Part shown: one piece after another, positions 43,771 to 50,780 of the stretch
Position numbering within the stretch: the stretch's first letter is position 1
Layout of the letters: each line of letters starts with the position of its first letter
DNA from: an uncultured Alphaproteobacteria bacterium
GTDB lineage: Bacteria > Pseudomonadota > Alphaproteobacteria > RF32 > CAG-239
NCBI GenBank assembly: GCA_944391345.1
Contig: CALXTE010000013.1
Span: 1 to 50,780 of the forward strand
DNA: 50,780 nucleotides
Reading direction: 5' to 3'
Program-made: the position numbers and the translations under genes
The notes under the pieces: model-generated
What the model was told of the DNA's origin: nothing
Databases searched by the model: none
Seen by the model: the letters and a program-made list of their open reading frames with translations, nothing else

Positions 43771-46365
43771 ATGGATTTTGAAAAACTAACGGCTAAGTCA
43801 AAAGAACTGGTTCAAGATGTGGTGAATCAGGCCGTCAAAGAACATCATCAATATATTACGCCCGAACATTTGCTGAGCCGAATGCTGGAAGACAAAGATA
43901 CGACGGCAAAAGAGCTGTTGCAACAGTCCGGTGTTGATGTTAATCGGCTTAAAACACGGGTGGCAGAGGAAATTGCAAAGCTTCCGTCCGTAGAGGGCAG
44001 CGGGGTTCAGAGTGTGATGAATCAAGACTTTACCCGCGTGATGATGGAGGCAGAAAAACTGGCCGAAAAATCCGGCGACAGTTATGTTACGGTTGAACGT
44101 ATTTTGCAGGCTTTGGTTCAGCTTGCCGGTACAAAAGCCTATAATTTGTTGAAAGAATGCGGTGCGAATCCGGTGGCTTTGAATCAGGCTGTTAATGAGA
44201 TGCGGAAAGGTCGGGTGGCTGATTCTGAAAATGCCGAAGATAATTTTAATGCTTTGAAGAAATATGCAATAGACATTACGGCAAAGGCTCAAGAAGGAAA
44301 GCTTGATCCGGTTATCGGGCGTGAACATGAAATTCGTCGGACAATACAGGTCTTGTCGCGTCGTACCAAAAATAATCCGGTTTTAATCGGTGAGCCGGGT
44401 GTTGGTAAAACGGCTATTGTCGAAGGCTTGGCTATCAGAATTGTAAACAACGATGTTCCTGAAAGTTTGCAGCATAAACGCTTGTTGGCGCTGGATATGG
44501 GGGCTTTGATTGCCGGTGCAAAATTCCGTGGTGAGTTTGAAGAACGCTTAAAAGCGGTTTTGAAAGAAGTTGAGGAATCGGACGGTAATATCATTTTGTT
44601 TATTGATGAGATGCATACGATTGTTGGTGCCGGAGCTTCCGAAGGCTCGATGGATGCGTCAAACTTATTGAAGCCGGCTTTGGCAAGAGGTGAACTCCAT
44701 TGCTTGGGAGCAACAACCTTAAACGAGTATAAAAAATATGTTGAAAAAGATGCTGCTTTAGCGCGTCGTTTTCAGCCGGTGTTTGTCGGTGAGCCGAGTG
44801 TTGAAGAAACGATTTCAATTTTGCGCGGTATTAAAGACAAGTTTGAATTACACCATGGTGTTCGTATTGCCGATAGTGCGTTGATTGCGGCGGCTACTTT
44901 GTCGAATCGTTATATTACCGACAGATTTTTGCCGGATAAGGCCATCGACTTGATGGACGAGGCGGCAAGCTCCGTTCGTATGGCAGTTGACTCAAAGCCG
45001 GAAGAGCTTGATGAGCTTGACCGTAGAATCTTGCAGTTGAAAATTGAGCGTGAAGCCTTGAAGAAAGAAACCGACGAGCAGTCGAAATCTCGTTTAGAAT
45101 TAATTGGCTATGAAATTTCTGGTTTGGAAAGCAAGGCTAAAACGCTGGAAGAAAAATGGAAAAAAGACAAGCAGGGTTTGGTTGACTTAACGGCGATTAA
45201 AGACAAGCTTGATAAGGCTAAAATCGAGGTCGATATTGCCAAACGTGACGGGCGTTATGAACGTGCCGGTGAGTTGCAATACAGCATTATTCCGCAGCTT
45301 GAAAATCAGCTAAAAGAACTTGAAGAAGAGGCTAAGAACAACAAAAACAAGGCCAGCGAAACCGTCACGGATGAAAATATTGCGGCCGTTGTTTCTAAAT
45401 GGACCGGTGTGCCGGTTGATAAAATGTTGGAGGGCGAAAGAGAAAAACTTTTGCATATGGAAGATTATTTGTCAAAACGTGTGGTTGGGCAGAAAGATGC
45501 AATTGTGGCCATTTCTAACGCGGTTCGTCGTTCACGTGCCGGTATTTCTGATGCAAACCAACCGATAGGCTCGTTCTTGTTCTTAGGTCCGACGGGTGTT
45601 GGTAAAACAGAGCTCTCAAAAGCCTTGGCCGAGTTTCTGTTTAATGATGAACACGCAATGCTGCGTATTGACATGAGTGAGTATATGGAAAAGCATGCGG
45701 TTGCTCGTTTGATTGGTTCTCCTCCGGGATATGTCGGCTATGATGAAGGCGGTATGTTGACCGAGGCGGTTCGTCGTCGTCCTTATCAGGTTATTTTGTT
45801 TGATGAGGTTGAAAAGGCACATCCGGACATCTTCAATATTTTGTTGCAGGTATTGGATGATGGGCGTTTGACCGATGGTAAAGGTCGGACAGTTGACTTT
45901 AAAAATACCATTATTATCATGACCTCAAATCTTGGGTCAGATATTTTGACCAATGCAACCGGTGGTGATGATCCGCGCAAGATTAAGTCACAGATAATGG
46001 ATATTGTTAAAGCCTCATTCCGTCCGGAGTTTATTAACCGTATTGATGAAATCATTTTCTTCCACAAGCTTGATAAGTCTAATATCAAGGAAATCGCGAA
46101 GATTATGATAAGCAATATTGAAAAACGCTTGTCAGAGCATAATATTACGCTTAATGTTACGGATCAGGCCTTTGTTTGGATTGTTAATAATGGTTATGAC
46201 CCCGTATATGGCGCGCGCCCGCTCAGACGTTTGCTGAAAAATCAGATTGAAAACAAGCTGGCGTTAAAGCTTTTATCCGGTGAGATAGAAGATAATGACA
46301 CGGCAGATATTGTGGTCGGCAGCGATGGTCAATTGGATGTGGTTAAAAGTAAGAGGAAAAAATAA
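43771..46365 (+). CDS. clpB: ATP-dependent chaperone ClpB
   Basis: A protein of 864 residues, the AAA+ disaggregase that works with DnaK. The Clp N domain (about 1-145) is followed by NBD1 with Walker [10 protein letters not shown], the middle coiled coil (about 405-530, EKKLRTTKTR region lies in a shadow frame, not here), and NBD2 with Walker [10 protein letters not shown] and the conserved [12 protein letters not shown]. The C-terminus keeps the small D2 domain with [28 protein letters not shown] precedes the ATG. Confidence 0.97.
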   Translation: MDFEKLTAKSKELVQDVVNQAVKEHHQYITPEHLLSRMLEDKDTTAKELLQQSGVDVNRLKTRVAEEIAKLPSVEGSGVQSVMNQDFTRVMMEAEKLAEKSGDSYVTVERILQALVQLAGTKAYNLLKECGANPVALNQAVNEMRKGRVADSENAEDNFNALKKYAIDITAKAQEGKLDPVIGREHEIRRTIQVLSRRTKNNPVLIGEPGVGKTAIVEGLAIRIVNNDVPESLQHKRLLALDMGALIAGAKFRGEFEERLKAVLKEVEESDGNIILFIDEMHTIVGAGASEGSMDASNLLKPALARGELHCLGATTLNEYKKYVEKDAALARRFQPVFVGEPSVEETISILRGIKDKFELHHGVRIADSALIAAATLSNRYITDRFLPDKAIDLMDEAASSVRMAVDSKPEELDELDRRILQLKIEREALKKETDEQSKSRLELIGYEISGLESKAKTLEEKWKKDKQGLVDLTAIKDKLDKAKIEVDIAKRDGRYERAGELQYSIIPQLENQLKELEEEAKNNKNKASETVTDENIAAVVSKWTGVPVDKMLEGEREKLLHMEDYLSKRVVGQKDAIVAISNAVRRSRAGISDANQPIGSFLFLGPTGVGKTELSKALAEFLFNDEHAMLRIDMSEYMEKHAVARLIGSPPGYVGYDEGGMLTEAVRRRPYQVILFDEVEKAHPDIFNILLQVLDDGRLTDGKGRTVDFKNTIIIMTSNLGSDILTNATGGDDPRKIKSQIMDIVKASFRPEFINRIDEIIFFHKLDKSNIKEIAKIMISNIEKRLSEHNITLNVTDQAFVWIVNNGYDPVYGARPLRRLLKNQIENKLALKLLSGEIEDNDTADIVVGSDGQLDVVKSKRKK

Positions 46366-46367
46366 GG

Positions 46368-46799
46368 ATGGCATCAAAATTATTTCAACAGGCTTTTCGG
46401 ATTGCTCAAGACTATGATGTCAGTACACCCAAAGACGGGATTGTGCTGTATAGCATTAGTTATCTTCCGACAAAAGAGAACAGAGACAAGGCTTTTGCTT
46501 ATGTAAAGTCTCATCCCGGAAGTATGATGATTGAGCATACGGATTGCGGTGCCAAACTTGTTGAACTCGGTTTATCCAGCGGTGACTGCGGGTTGAGCAA
46601 TGAAGAGATTGCCGATATCTGGTCGATTGCTTCCAAGCGCTTTATCGACGGTGGTCGCGGTAATGTGACCGCCTTTGTGACCGGCGCCGATGCCAGAAGT
46701 GTTTTCCGGCGGCAAGAGCTTCCGAGCATTTTGGAAAACCCAAAAATCACTAAAATTAATGGTGAAGACAAATTTTCTTTTGCAAAGAAATTTGCTTAA
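46368..46799 (+). CDS. Small protein of unknown function after clpB
   Basis: A protein of 143 residues, soluble, 2 nt after clpB so probably co-transcribed. No signal peptide or membrane segment. The C-terminal half has GGRGNVTAFVTGADARSVFRR and a following ELPSILENPKITKINGED. I do not recognise a family with confidence. The pattern of an ELP.IL.NP.I..I end recalls some C-terminal toxin domains, but this is only a weak impression. Confidence 0.65.
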   Translation: MASKLFQQAFRIAQDYDVSTPKDGIVLYSISYLPTKENRDKAFAYVKSHPGSMMIEHTDCGAKLVELGLSSGDCGLSNEEIADIWSIASKRFIDGGRGNVTAFVTGADARSVFRRQELPSILENPKITKINGEDKFSFAKKFA

Positions 46800-46819
46800 A
46801 ACAAAAGAAGTTGACAACA

Positions 46820-46853
46820 ACAGGGTGAAGGCTTAAACTTTACCCTGTTTTTT
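46820..46853 (+). terminator. Rho-independent terminator of clpB transcript
   Basis: A stem (CAGGGTGAAG with CTTTACCCTG) and a 7-nt loop are followed by six T. Confidence 0.85.
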
Positions 46854-46878
46854 GTATTATTTTTAAAACTTTATAATT

Positions 46879-47448
46879 ATGAAAGAAGCAGAAATTATTA
46901 AAAATTTGGAAGGTGTACTTGCCAAAGCGGCATATATCTTAAAAGAAATGTCGGTTGAGGAACGGCAAAAATATGCACCGCATTTGTTAAAAGGTGAAGA
47001 CAAAGGTATTAAGGTTATTTTGTTTTTTACCTATAATCTGTGGAATGAAGACAACATCAAAAGGCTGATTGCCGAAGATAATTTTTTTCAAATCGAACGT
47101 TATTTGGGCTGGATAAAAAAGAGCCTGATGTGTAAAATGGGGGTTTATGGTTATCAGACCTGTTTGGGCGAGTTTAAGCAGGAATTGTTTAAAATCGGAA
47201 GAGCCAAGTTGCTGGTTTTGTTTGAACAATATTTTCCGCTAAGTGCCGAAGATGAGGTTCGATTAATTTCCATTCGCCGCAGCAAAAATACGGAAAAAGC
47301 AGTTGATGACTTTTTGTTGTGGTACTGGCAGACAAGGCGATTAAAGCCAGAAACATTGCAGTTTTTGCAATCACCGGACAATCAAGATTTGTGGCAAAAG
47401 TATCAGGAGACAAGTGCTTTCGCCCGCTATGAAAATTTATTATCATGA
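46879..47448 (+). CDS. Protein of unknown function
   Basis: A protein of 189 residues, soluble and helical, with many aromatic residues (for example WYWQTRRL) and no signal peptide. No family recognised. It lies between terminators, so it is an independent unit. Codon use resembles its neighbours. Confidence 0.65.
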   Translation: MKEAEIIKNLEGVLAKAAYILKEMSVEERQKYAPHLLKGEDKGIKVILFFTYNLWNEDNIKRLIAEDNFFQIERYLGWIKKSLMCKMGVYGYQTCLGEFKQELFKIGRAKLLVLFEQYFPLSAEDEVRLISIRRSKNTEKAVDDFLLWYWQTRRLKPETLQFLQSPDNQDLWQKYQETSAFARYENLLS

Positions 47449-47453
47449 GGAAA

Positions 47454-47492
47454 GAAAAAAGGAACTATGTAAAATAAAAGTTCCTTTTTTTT
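47454..47492. terminator. Bidirectional rho-independent terminator
   Basis: A stem (AAAAAAGGAACT with AGTTCCTTTTTT) with a 12-nt loop lies between convergent genes. Confidence 0.85.
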
Positions 47493-47493
47493 G

Positions 47494-47925
47494 TTATTTG
47501 ATTTCGGTTACTATCCCTTGATTATTGATTTGAAGCTTTCGCTCTTTAAGGGCGGCTTGGCCTTGCGGATCAAAGGTGTAGAAATAAATCAGTTCACGTT
47601 GATTTATCGTGTTTGCATCAATTGCGGCTTCCGGCACACCCCAAATAATTGAAATCGGCCAGGTAAGCAGGTTTAGAAACCCATAAGTAAAATGCTCGGA
47701 TTGAGCCCCATTGCCGGAGGCAAGGTAAAAGTTTCCGCCGCCTAAGATGAGATTGAGAGCGCCGGCGGCTGCCGGAGAAGCCGGTCTTTCCCAGTTTCCG
47801 GCCGGATAATCAACCGAAATACCGTGAGCATCAAGGCTGCGTAGGGTTTGAGTTTCTTGTCGGGTTAAAGAGGTGCAGGCCGAAATAAAGGCACAGACCG
47901 AAAATAAAGTTATAAAAAGTTTCAT
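47494..47925 (-). CDS. Small lipoprotein of unknown function
   Basis: A protein of 143 residues. The signal sequence MKLFITLFSVCAFISAC ends in a lipobox with Cys at about residue 17, so it is probably lipid-anchored in the envelope. After the anchor come a short linker and a hydrophobic stretch (FLNLLTWPISIIWGVP, about 87-102). No family recognised. SD AGGAAGTG precedes the ATG. The candidate small RNA lies immediately upstream. Confidence 0.75.
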   Translation of the reverse strand: MKLFITLFSVCAFISACTSLTRQETQTLRSLDAHGISVDYPAGNWERPASPAAAGALNLILGGGNFYLASGNGAQSEHFTYGFLNLLTWPISIIWGVPEAAIDANTINQRELIYFYTFDPQGQAALKERKLQINNQGIVTEIK

Positions 47926-47950
47926 TGCATCACTTCCTGTTATTTATATT

Positions 47951-48135
47951 AAAAAAAGCCGCTTGATGAAAGCGACTGGAAGTTGGAAACTATTTATACG
48001 AATAGCGCGGTATATTGACCGCAAGGCTTATTTTACCGCCTTCCAGTCAATGGACCAGAAAGCATGCAAAATAACGTTTTTACATATACGCGTATAAAGA
48101 GGTTTCCAAGCCTCAAGGCGGTCATCATTCGCCTC
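47951..48135 (-). ncRNA. Candidate structured small RNA, 6S-like architecture
   Basis: About 185 nt, read on the minus strand. A sigma70-like promoter (-35 TTGATT at 48165-48170, -10 TATTCT at 48142-48147, spacer 17) precedes it, and a rho-independent terminator (7-bp stem at 47958-47976, then seven T) ends it. Ends pair with each other: UUGGAAAC (48102-48109) with GUUUCCAA (47983-47990) and UUUAUACG (48091-48098) with CGUAUAAA (47993-48000). A central open region holds a 3'-side hairpin (48007-48022). The apical arm pairs UUAUUUU (48068-48074) with AAAAUAA (48028-48034) and ends in an 8-bp hairpin (48041-48060). This closing-stem, bubble and apical-arm plan is that of 6S RNA; family identity is not proven. 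Confidence 0.55.
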
Positions 48136-48141
48136 AAAAGA

Positions 48142-48170
48142 AGAATATAAAAAAACAAAGCAAAAATCAA
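48142..48170 (-). promoter_or_regulatory. Promoter of the candidate small RNA
   Basis: Minus-strand -35 TTGATT and -10 TATTCT are separated by 17 nt and lie about 7 nt before the inferred 5' end. Confidence 0.5.
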
Positions 48171-48186
48171 GCGTTGATTTTTTGTT
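48164..48186. repeat. Short palindrome upstream of the small RNA
   Basis: AAAATCAA and TTGATTTT flank a GCG loop, forming a perfect 8-bp inverted repeat that overlaps the -35 box of the small-RNA promoter. It may be a regulatory site. Confidence 0.45.
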
Positions 48187-48217
48187 TGCGTTTTAGGTAA
48201 GTGTAAATTCTTTAACA

Positions 48218-48257
48218 AAATCCGCTAATCATATTGATTGGCGGATTTTTTTTAGAA
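48218..48257. terminator. Bidirectional hairpin between small-RNA promoter and the next gene
   Basis: Stem AAATCCGC/GCGGATTT followed by T-runs on the plus strand and A-rich DNA on the other side. Confidence 0.6.
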
Positions 48258-48337
48258 AAATATATTGCGGAATTTTGATTTTTAAGTATAATCACAGGTC
48301 TGAAATTTATTATTGTTTATTTAATTTATAATTTTGT

Positions 48338-48865
48338 ATGGAAAATATTTTAGAAAAATGCTATCAGGATTTGCTCAAATCAGACCTTCTGCCTGAAGAC
48401 TTGGTTATTTATGAACGCAAAAAAATTCATCAGATTATTGAGCGGATTTCAAAAGAACGCAAAATTGGCGATTTTCTTTTGAAGGACGGTTCGTCGGTTG
48501 CCGAGGTGCCTGCTGATGCTACGCAAATTGAAGGAATTTGGTTGACTGAAAATTGTGTGGCGGCGCCGTGTTTGTCTGAGAAAAAACTTTCGTTTGATGA
48601 AGCAAAAAAGTTTTGTTTGAAGCAACGAATTTTAGGAATTCCTTTGCATCTTCCCGCAGATGTTCGGGTTCCGTTGATTGCCAGAGATCAGCTGAAAAAG
48701 GCTGGTTTTAATACATTTCAAGATGACTTTTATTGGTCGTCCTTGCATGTTCCCGGTCAGCATGATGATCTTTATGGTGTGTGGAATCCTTTTTCTTTCG
48801 AACTGAATTATTTTTTTGCCGAGCAAAAAACATGGTGCTATGCGGTTCTGGAGCTTCCTGATTAA
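48338..48865 (+). CDS. Small protein with DUF1566/lectin-like C-terminus, cytoplasmic
   Basis: A protein of 175 residues with no signal peptide. The C-terminal part follows a DUF1566-like pattern: LSFDEAKKFC, LHLP, FYWSSLHVPGQHDD, YGVWNP and CYAVLEL. The resemblance to the C-type-lectin-like domain of the exported proteins at the left edge of the window is by motif, not by overall identity, and is an inference. The N-terminal third is helical. Function unknown. Confidence 0.6.
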   Translation: MENILEKCYQDLLKSDLLPEDLVIYERKKIHQIIERISKERKIGDFLLKDGSSVAEVPADATQIEGIWLTENCVAAPCLSEKKLSFDEAKKFCLKQRILGIPLHLPADVRVPLIARDQLKKAGFNTFQDDFYWSSLHVPGQHDDLYGVWNPFSFELNYFFAEQKTWCYAVLELPD

Positions 48866-48872
48866 ACAGCAT

Positions 48873-48911
48873 TAAAAAAAAGTTCAATGTTTGGGCATTG
48901 AACTTTTTTTG
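48873..48911. terminator. Bidirectional rho-independent terminator
   Basis: A 14-bp stem (AAAAAAGTTCAATG with CATTGAACTTTTTT) with a 6-nt loop lies between two convergent genes. Confidence 0.85.
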
Positions 48912-48919
48912 TTTGGGGC

Positions 48920-50398
48920 CTAACGCGAGGCAATTTTATCAGAAGAGGCTTGTGCAAACATCGAGCGATAAAGCGACTTGACCTCAGCAACTTCTTGTTT
49001 GAAGTTCTTTAACTCTTTGCCTTTTAGGTTTTCTCCTGCGGCGGCCTTAATCTTTAACGGATTGACGCGCTTGCCGTTTTTAACCACCTCGTAATGTAAG
49101 TGAGGGCCGGTTGAAAGGCCGGTGCTGCCGACATAGCCGATTATTTGTCCTTGTTTGACACGGGTTCCGGGGCGGATGCCTTTGGCAATTTTGCTCATGT
49201 GGCCATAGGCGGTTGAATATTCTGAGTTGTGGCGAATCTTTATGTATTTGCCATAGCCGCCGTTCCATCCGGCTTTTTGTACCACACCGTCGCCGCCGGC
49301 GTAAATTGCCGTGCCTTTGGGTGCGGCATAGTCAACGCCCCAGTGGACGATAACCTTCTTTTTTATCGGGTGGCGTCTTTTGCCAAACGGAGAAGAAATA
49401 CGCGCCGCCTGAAAAGCCAGAGGCTTGCGGTAAAGGGTTTTCTTCATGGCGTAGCCTTTTTCATCGTAGTAGTCAACGTTTCCGGATTTGTCTTTGTAGC
49501 GGAAGAGGGCGATTTTGTCTTTTCTGAGCTGCAAAGAAGCGTATAATATGTTGCCGGTCTTGACCAGCTTGCCGTCCGGCGTTAAGTGATTTTCAAAAAT
49601 GATTTCAAACTTGTCGCCTTTTTTTATGTCACGGCGGAAGTCGATTGAATATGCAAAAATATTAATGAAATTTGCCACAACCTTATTGGGAACGCCGGCT
49701 TTGTTCATTGAAGCAGACAAGTTGCCGTCGATGACGCCGGACAAAGTTTTGACTTCTTCAATCAGTTCGTCTTTAACAGATTTTGCAACATATTTGTCAT
49801 TGTCATCTTTTTCAACAATGTAGCGTTCGCCGGCCTTTGGCTCAATGGTGATATTGTCTAGCGAGATAAGCTCGTTTTTATCCGTGTCTACGGTTGTGGT
49901 GATATGCAGAATTTGTCCGGCACGCAGTTTTTCGGGTTTGTAAACAGGTTTGAGTGTCAGATAAATATCATTGGCCTCTTTATAGCCCAGACCTAAATTG
50001 GTCAGAATTTTGATGAAAGTATCTCCTTTGGAGAGTTTGATTTCGTGTTCAATGGTCTTAACCGATTCTTCATAGCGGACCATCTCAAAAAGCGAACGGA
50101 TGTTTTCTATCGAGCTTTGCGGATAAATTGACGGGTTGTCATAGTTATCATTAACTGAGTTTTCGAGAATCAGGTAGTCGAGCTTGTCTTTGGGTGCAAC
50201 GGAGGCGCTGACATCGTTGTTGTTGATTAAGGCCAGAACAAAAGCCAGTCCGACAACGCCGGCATAGCAGGCGGTCATAACGCGATTGTTGTTTTTGTGC
50301 TGCACTACTCGCAGAATGCGAAAGGTTCTCTCTCGTTGATTCCATATCTCGGTTAGGCGCTCTTTTATTTTATCAAATTGAAAATCTGCAAATTTCAT
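48920..50398 (-). CDS. M23-family peptidoglycan DD-endopeptidase
   Basis: A protein of 492 residues. A cytoplasmic N-terminus of about 45 residues precedes one membrane segment (VMTACYAGVVGLAFVLALI). The periplasmic part has a LysM/OapA-like region (about 95-190, SKGDTFIKILTNLGL) and a C-terminal M23 domain: HWGVDYAAPKGTAIYA (the HxxxD zinc ligands), HMSKIA, and HLHYE (HxH zinc ligands). Such enzymes cleave cross-links to allow wall growth. It is probably involved in cell-wall expansion or division; in this genome no envC or ftsEX is nearby. Confidence 0.9.
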   Translation of the reverse strand: MKFADFQFDKIKERLTEIWNQRERTFRILRVVQHKNNNRVMTACYAGVVGLAFVLALINNNDVSASVAPKDKLDYLILENSVNDNYDNPSIYPQSSIENIRSLFEMVRYEESVKTIEHEIKLSKGDTFIKILTNLGLGYKEANDIYLTLKPVYKPEKLRAGQILHITTTVDTDKNELISLDNITIEPKAGERYIVEKDDNDKYVAKSVKDELIEEVKTLSGVIDGNLSASMNKAGVPNKVVANFINIFAYSIDFRRDIKKGDKFEIIFENHLTPDGKLVKTGNILYASLQLRKDKIALFRYKDKSGNVDYYDEKGYAMKKTLYRKPLAFQAARISSPFGKRRHPIKKKVIVHWGVDYAAPKGTAIYAGGDGVVQKAGWNGGYGKYIKIRHNSEYSTAYGHMSKIAKGIRPGTRVKQGQIIGYVGSTGLSTGPHLHYEVVKNGKRVNPLKIKAAAGENLKGKELKNFKQEVAEVKSLYRSMFAQASSDKIASR

Positions 50399-50596
50399 AT
50401 CTAAAACTTATCTAGTGAATACAACCTTGCACAATATATAATTGATTTCAGCTAATGCAAAGCAAATAAAGTTATCTATGTGTATAATTAAGTATAATTG
50501 CTTAATTTTATTAAAAAAAATATAATTTTCATAAAAAATGCAAAAAAATGCTTGCAAATATAAAAATTGTTCTGTATAAGAGTAAACGAATTTGCT

Positions 50597-50673
50597 GGGG
50601 GCGTAGTTCAGTTGGTTAGAATACATGCCTGTCACGCATGGGGTCGCGAGTTCGAGCCTCGTCGCTCCCGCCA
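50597..50673 (+). tRNA. tRNA-Asp (anticodon GTC)
   Basis: A 77-nt cloverleaf. The acceptor stem GGGGGCG pairs with CGCTCCC; the anticodon stem CATGC/GCATG carries loop CTGTCAC (anticodon GTC); the T arm has GAGTTCGAGCCTC. CCA is encoded at 50671-50673. Confidence 0.96.
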
Positions 50674-50680
50674 GTTTAGG

Positions 50681-50714
50681 AAAGGGGTTGTCTTTAGACA
50701 GCCTCTTTTTTTTG
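50681..50714 (+). terminator. Rho-independent terminator after tRNA-Asp
   Basis: Stem GGTTGTC/GACAGCC with loop TTTA, then CTC and eight T. Confidence 0.75.
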
Positions 50715-50724
50715 TAACAAGAAA

Positions 50725-50748
50725 ACTACCGGCTAGGCCGGTAGTTCC
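50725..50748. terminator. Hairpin at window end, probable terminator of a minus-strand gene beyond the edge
   Basis: A perfect 10-bp stem (AACTACCGGC with GCCGGTAGTT) with a tiny loop. On the minus strand it is followed by a short T-run. Confidence 0.55.
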
Positions 50749-50780
50749 AAAGAGCTTACAGCTTTACAGATAAAAAACTC

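Noticed and set aside
47951-48135. A short protein-coding gene overlapping the small-RNA region (minus strand, ending near 48033)
   Set aside because: The open frames on both strands come from the inverted-repeat structure; no start with a ribosome-binding site, and promoter plus terminator fit an RNA gene better.
47951-48135. tmRNA, SRP RNA or RNase P RNA as the identity of the small RNA
   Set aside because: It lacks the tag-coding or tRNA-like part of tmRNA, the SRP loop sequence, and is far too short for RNase P RNA.

Overview
The window looks like chromosome of an uncultured, low-GC, motile and probably fermentative alphaproteobacterium, of the kind seen in animal-gut metagenomes. The class assignment is inference. 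It rests on gene families and gene orders typical of Alphaproteobacteria: prmC followed by a DUF4167 protein, a DUF465 protein, and a fliL-fliM-DUF6468-MotE flagellar cluster. A cytoplasmic [FeFe]-hydrogenase, a phosphofructokinase and Na+/H+ antiporters fit an anaerobic or microaerobic fermentative lifestyle. Apart from the surface-protein genes at the left edge, most of the window is ordinary chromosomal coding sequence with short intergenic gaps and many clear rho-independent terminators.

Layout. 1-3.5 kb: three tandem paralogous exported Cys-rich proteins (the first cut by the window edge). They end in a DUF1566/C-type-lectin-like domain whose last ~25 codons are hypervariable and built mostly of NNC codons, as in diversity-generating-retroelement (DGR) targets. 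3.5-6.8 kb: phosphofructokinase, DUF465, ribosomal protein S21, a purine-rich non-coding island and an HEXXH protein. 6.8-14 kb: two paralogous ArsB/NhaD-type permeases flanking an alpha/beta hydrolase, cysE-mnmA, a small exported repeat protein and a TrmJ-like methyltransferase. 14-17.5 kb: rplU-rpmA-obgE-rsfS, an unknown gene and rlmH. 17.5-25.1 kb, minus strand: fliL-fliM-DUF6468-MotE-TPR protein-uvrB. 25.3-29.6 kb: an exported cluster with a 923-residue type IV pilin-like protein. 29.6-33.5 kb: AT-rich gap, cold-shock gene, nhaA, motA-motB and tRNA-Pro. 33.6-37.3 kb: DMT-like transporter, UDP-glucose dehydrogenase and [FeFe]-hydrogenase. 37.4-42.5 kb: a histidine-kinase-like/receiver protein, two degenerate GGDEF/EAL-like paralogs, prmC and DUF4167. 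42.5-50.8 kb: metallophosphoesterase, clpB, several small unknown genes, a lipoprotein, a candidate 6S-like RNA, an M23 endopeptidase and tRNA-Asp.

How the genes work together. The flagellar export/switch genes (fliL, fliM, MotE) and the separately located motAB supply motor parts. The pilin-like cluster and the variable lectin-like proteins are probably surface-exposed and could mediate attachment. The antiporters (nhaA and the two ArsB/NhaD permeases) point to ion homeostasis, and the hydrogenase to disposal or sensing of reductant.

Most notable observations: (1) the DGR-like variable C-termini of the first three genes, with no reverse transcriptase or template repeat visible in this window; (2) a previously unassigned ~185-nt minus-strand RNA at 47951-48135 with its own promoter, terminator and a 6S-like fold; (3) the tandem degenerate GGDEF/EAL proteins next to a kinase-like protein that lacks a phospho-accepting His domain. 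All assignments were made by reading the sequence; no database search was run.
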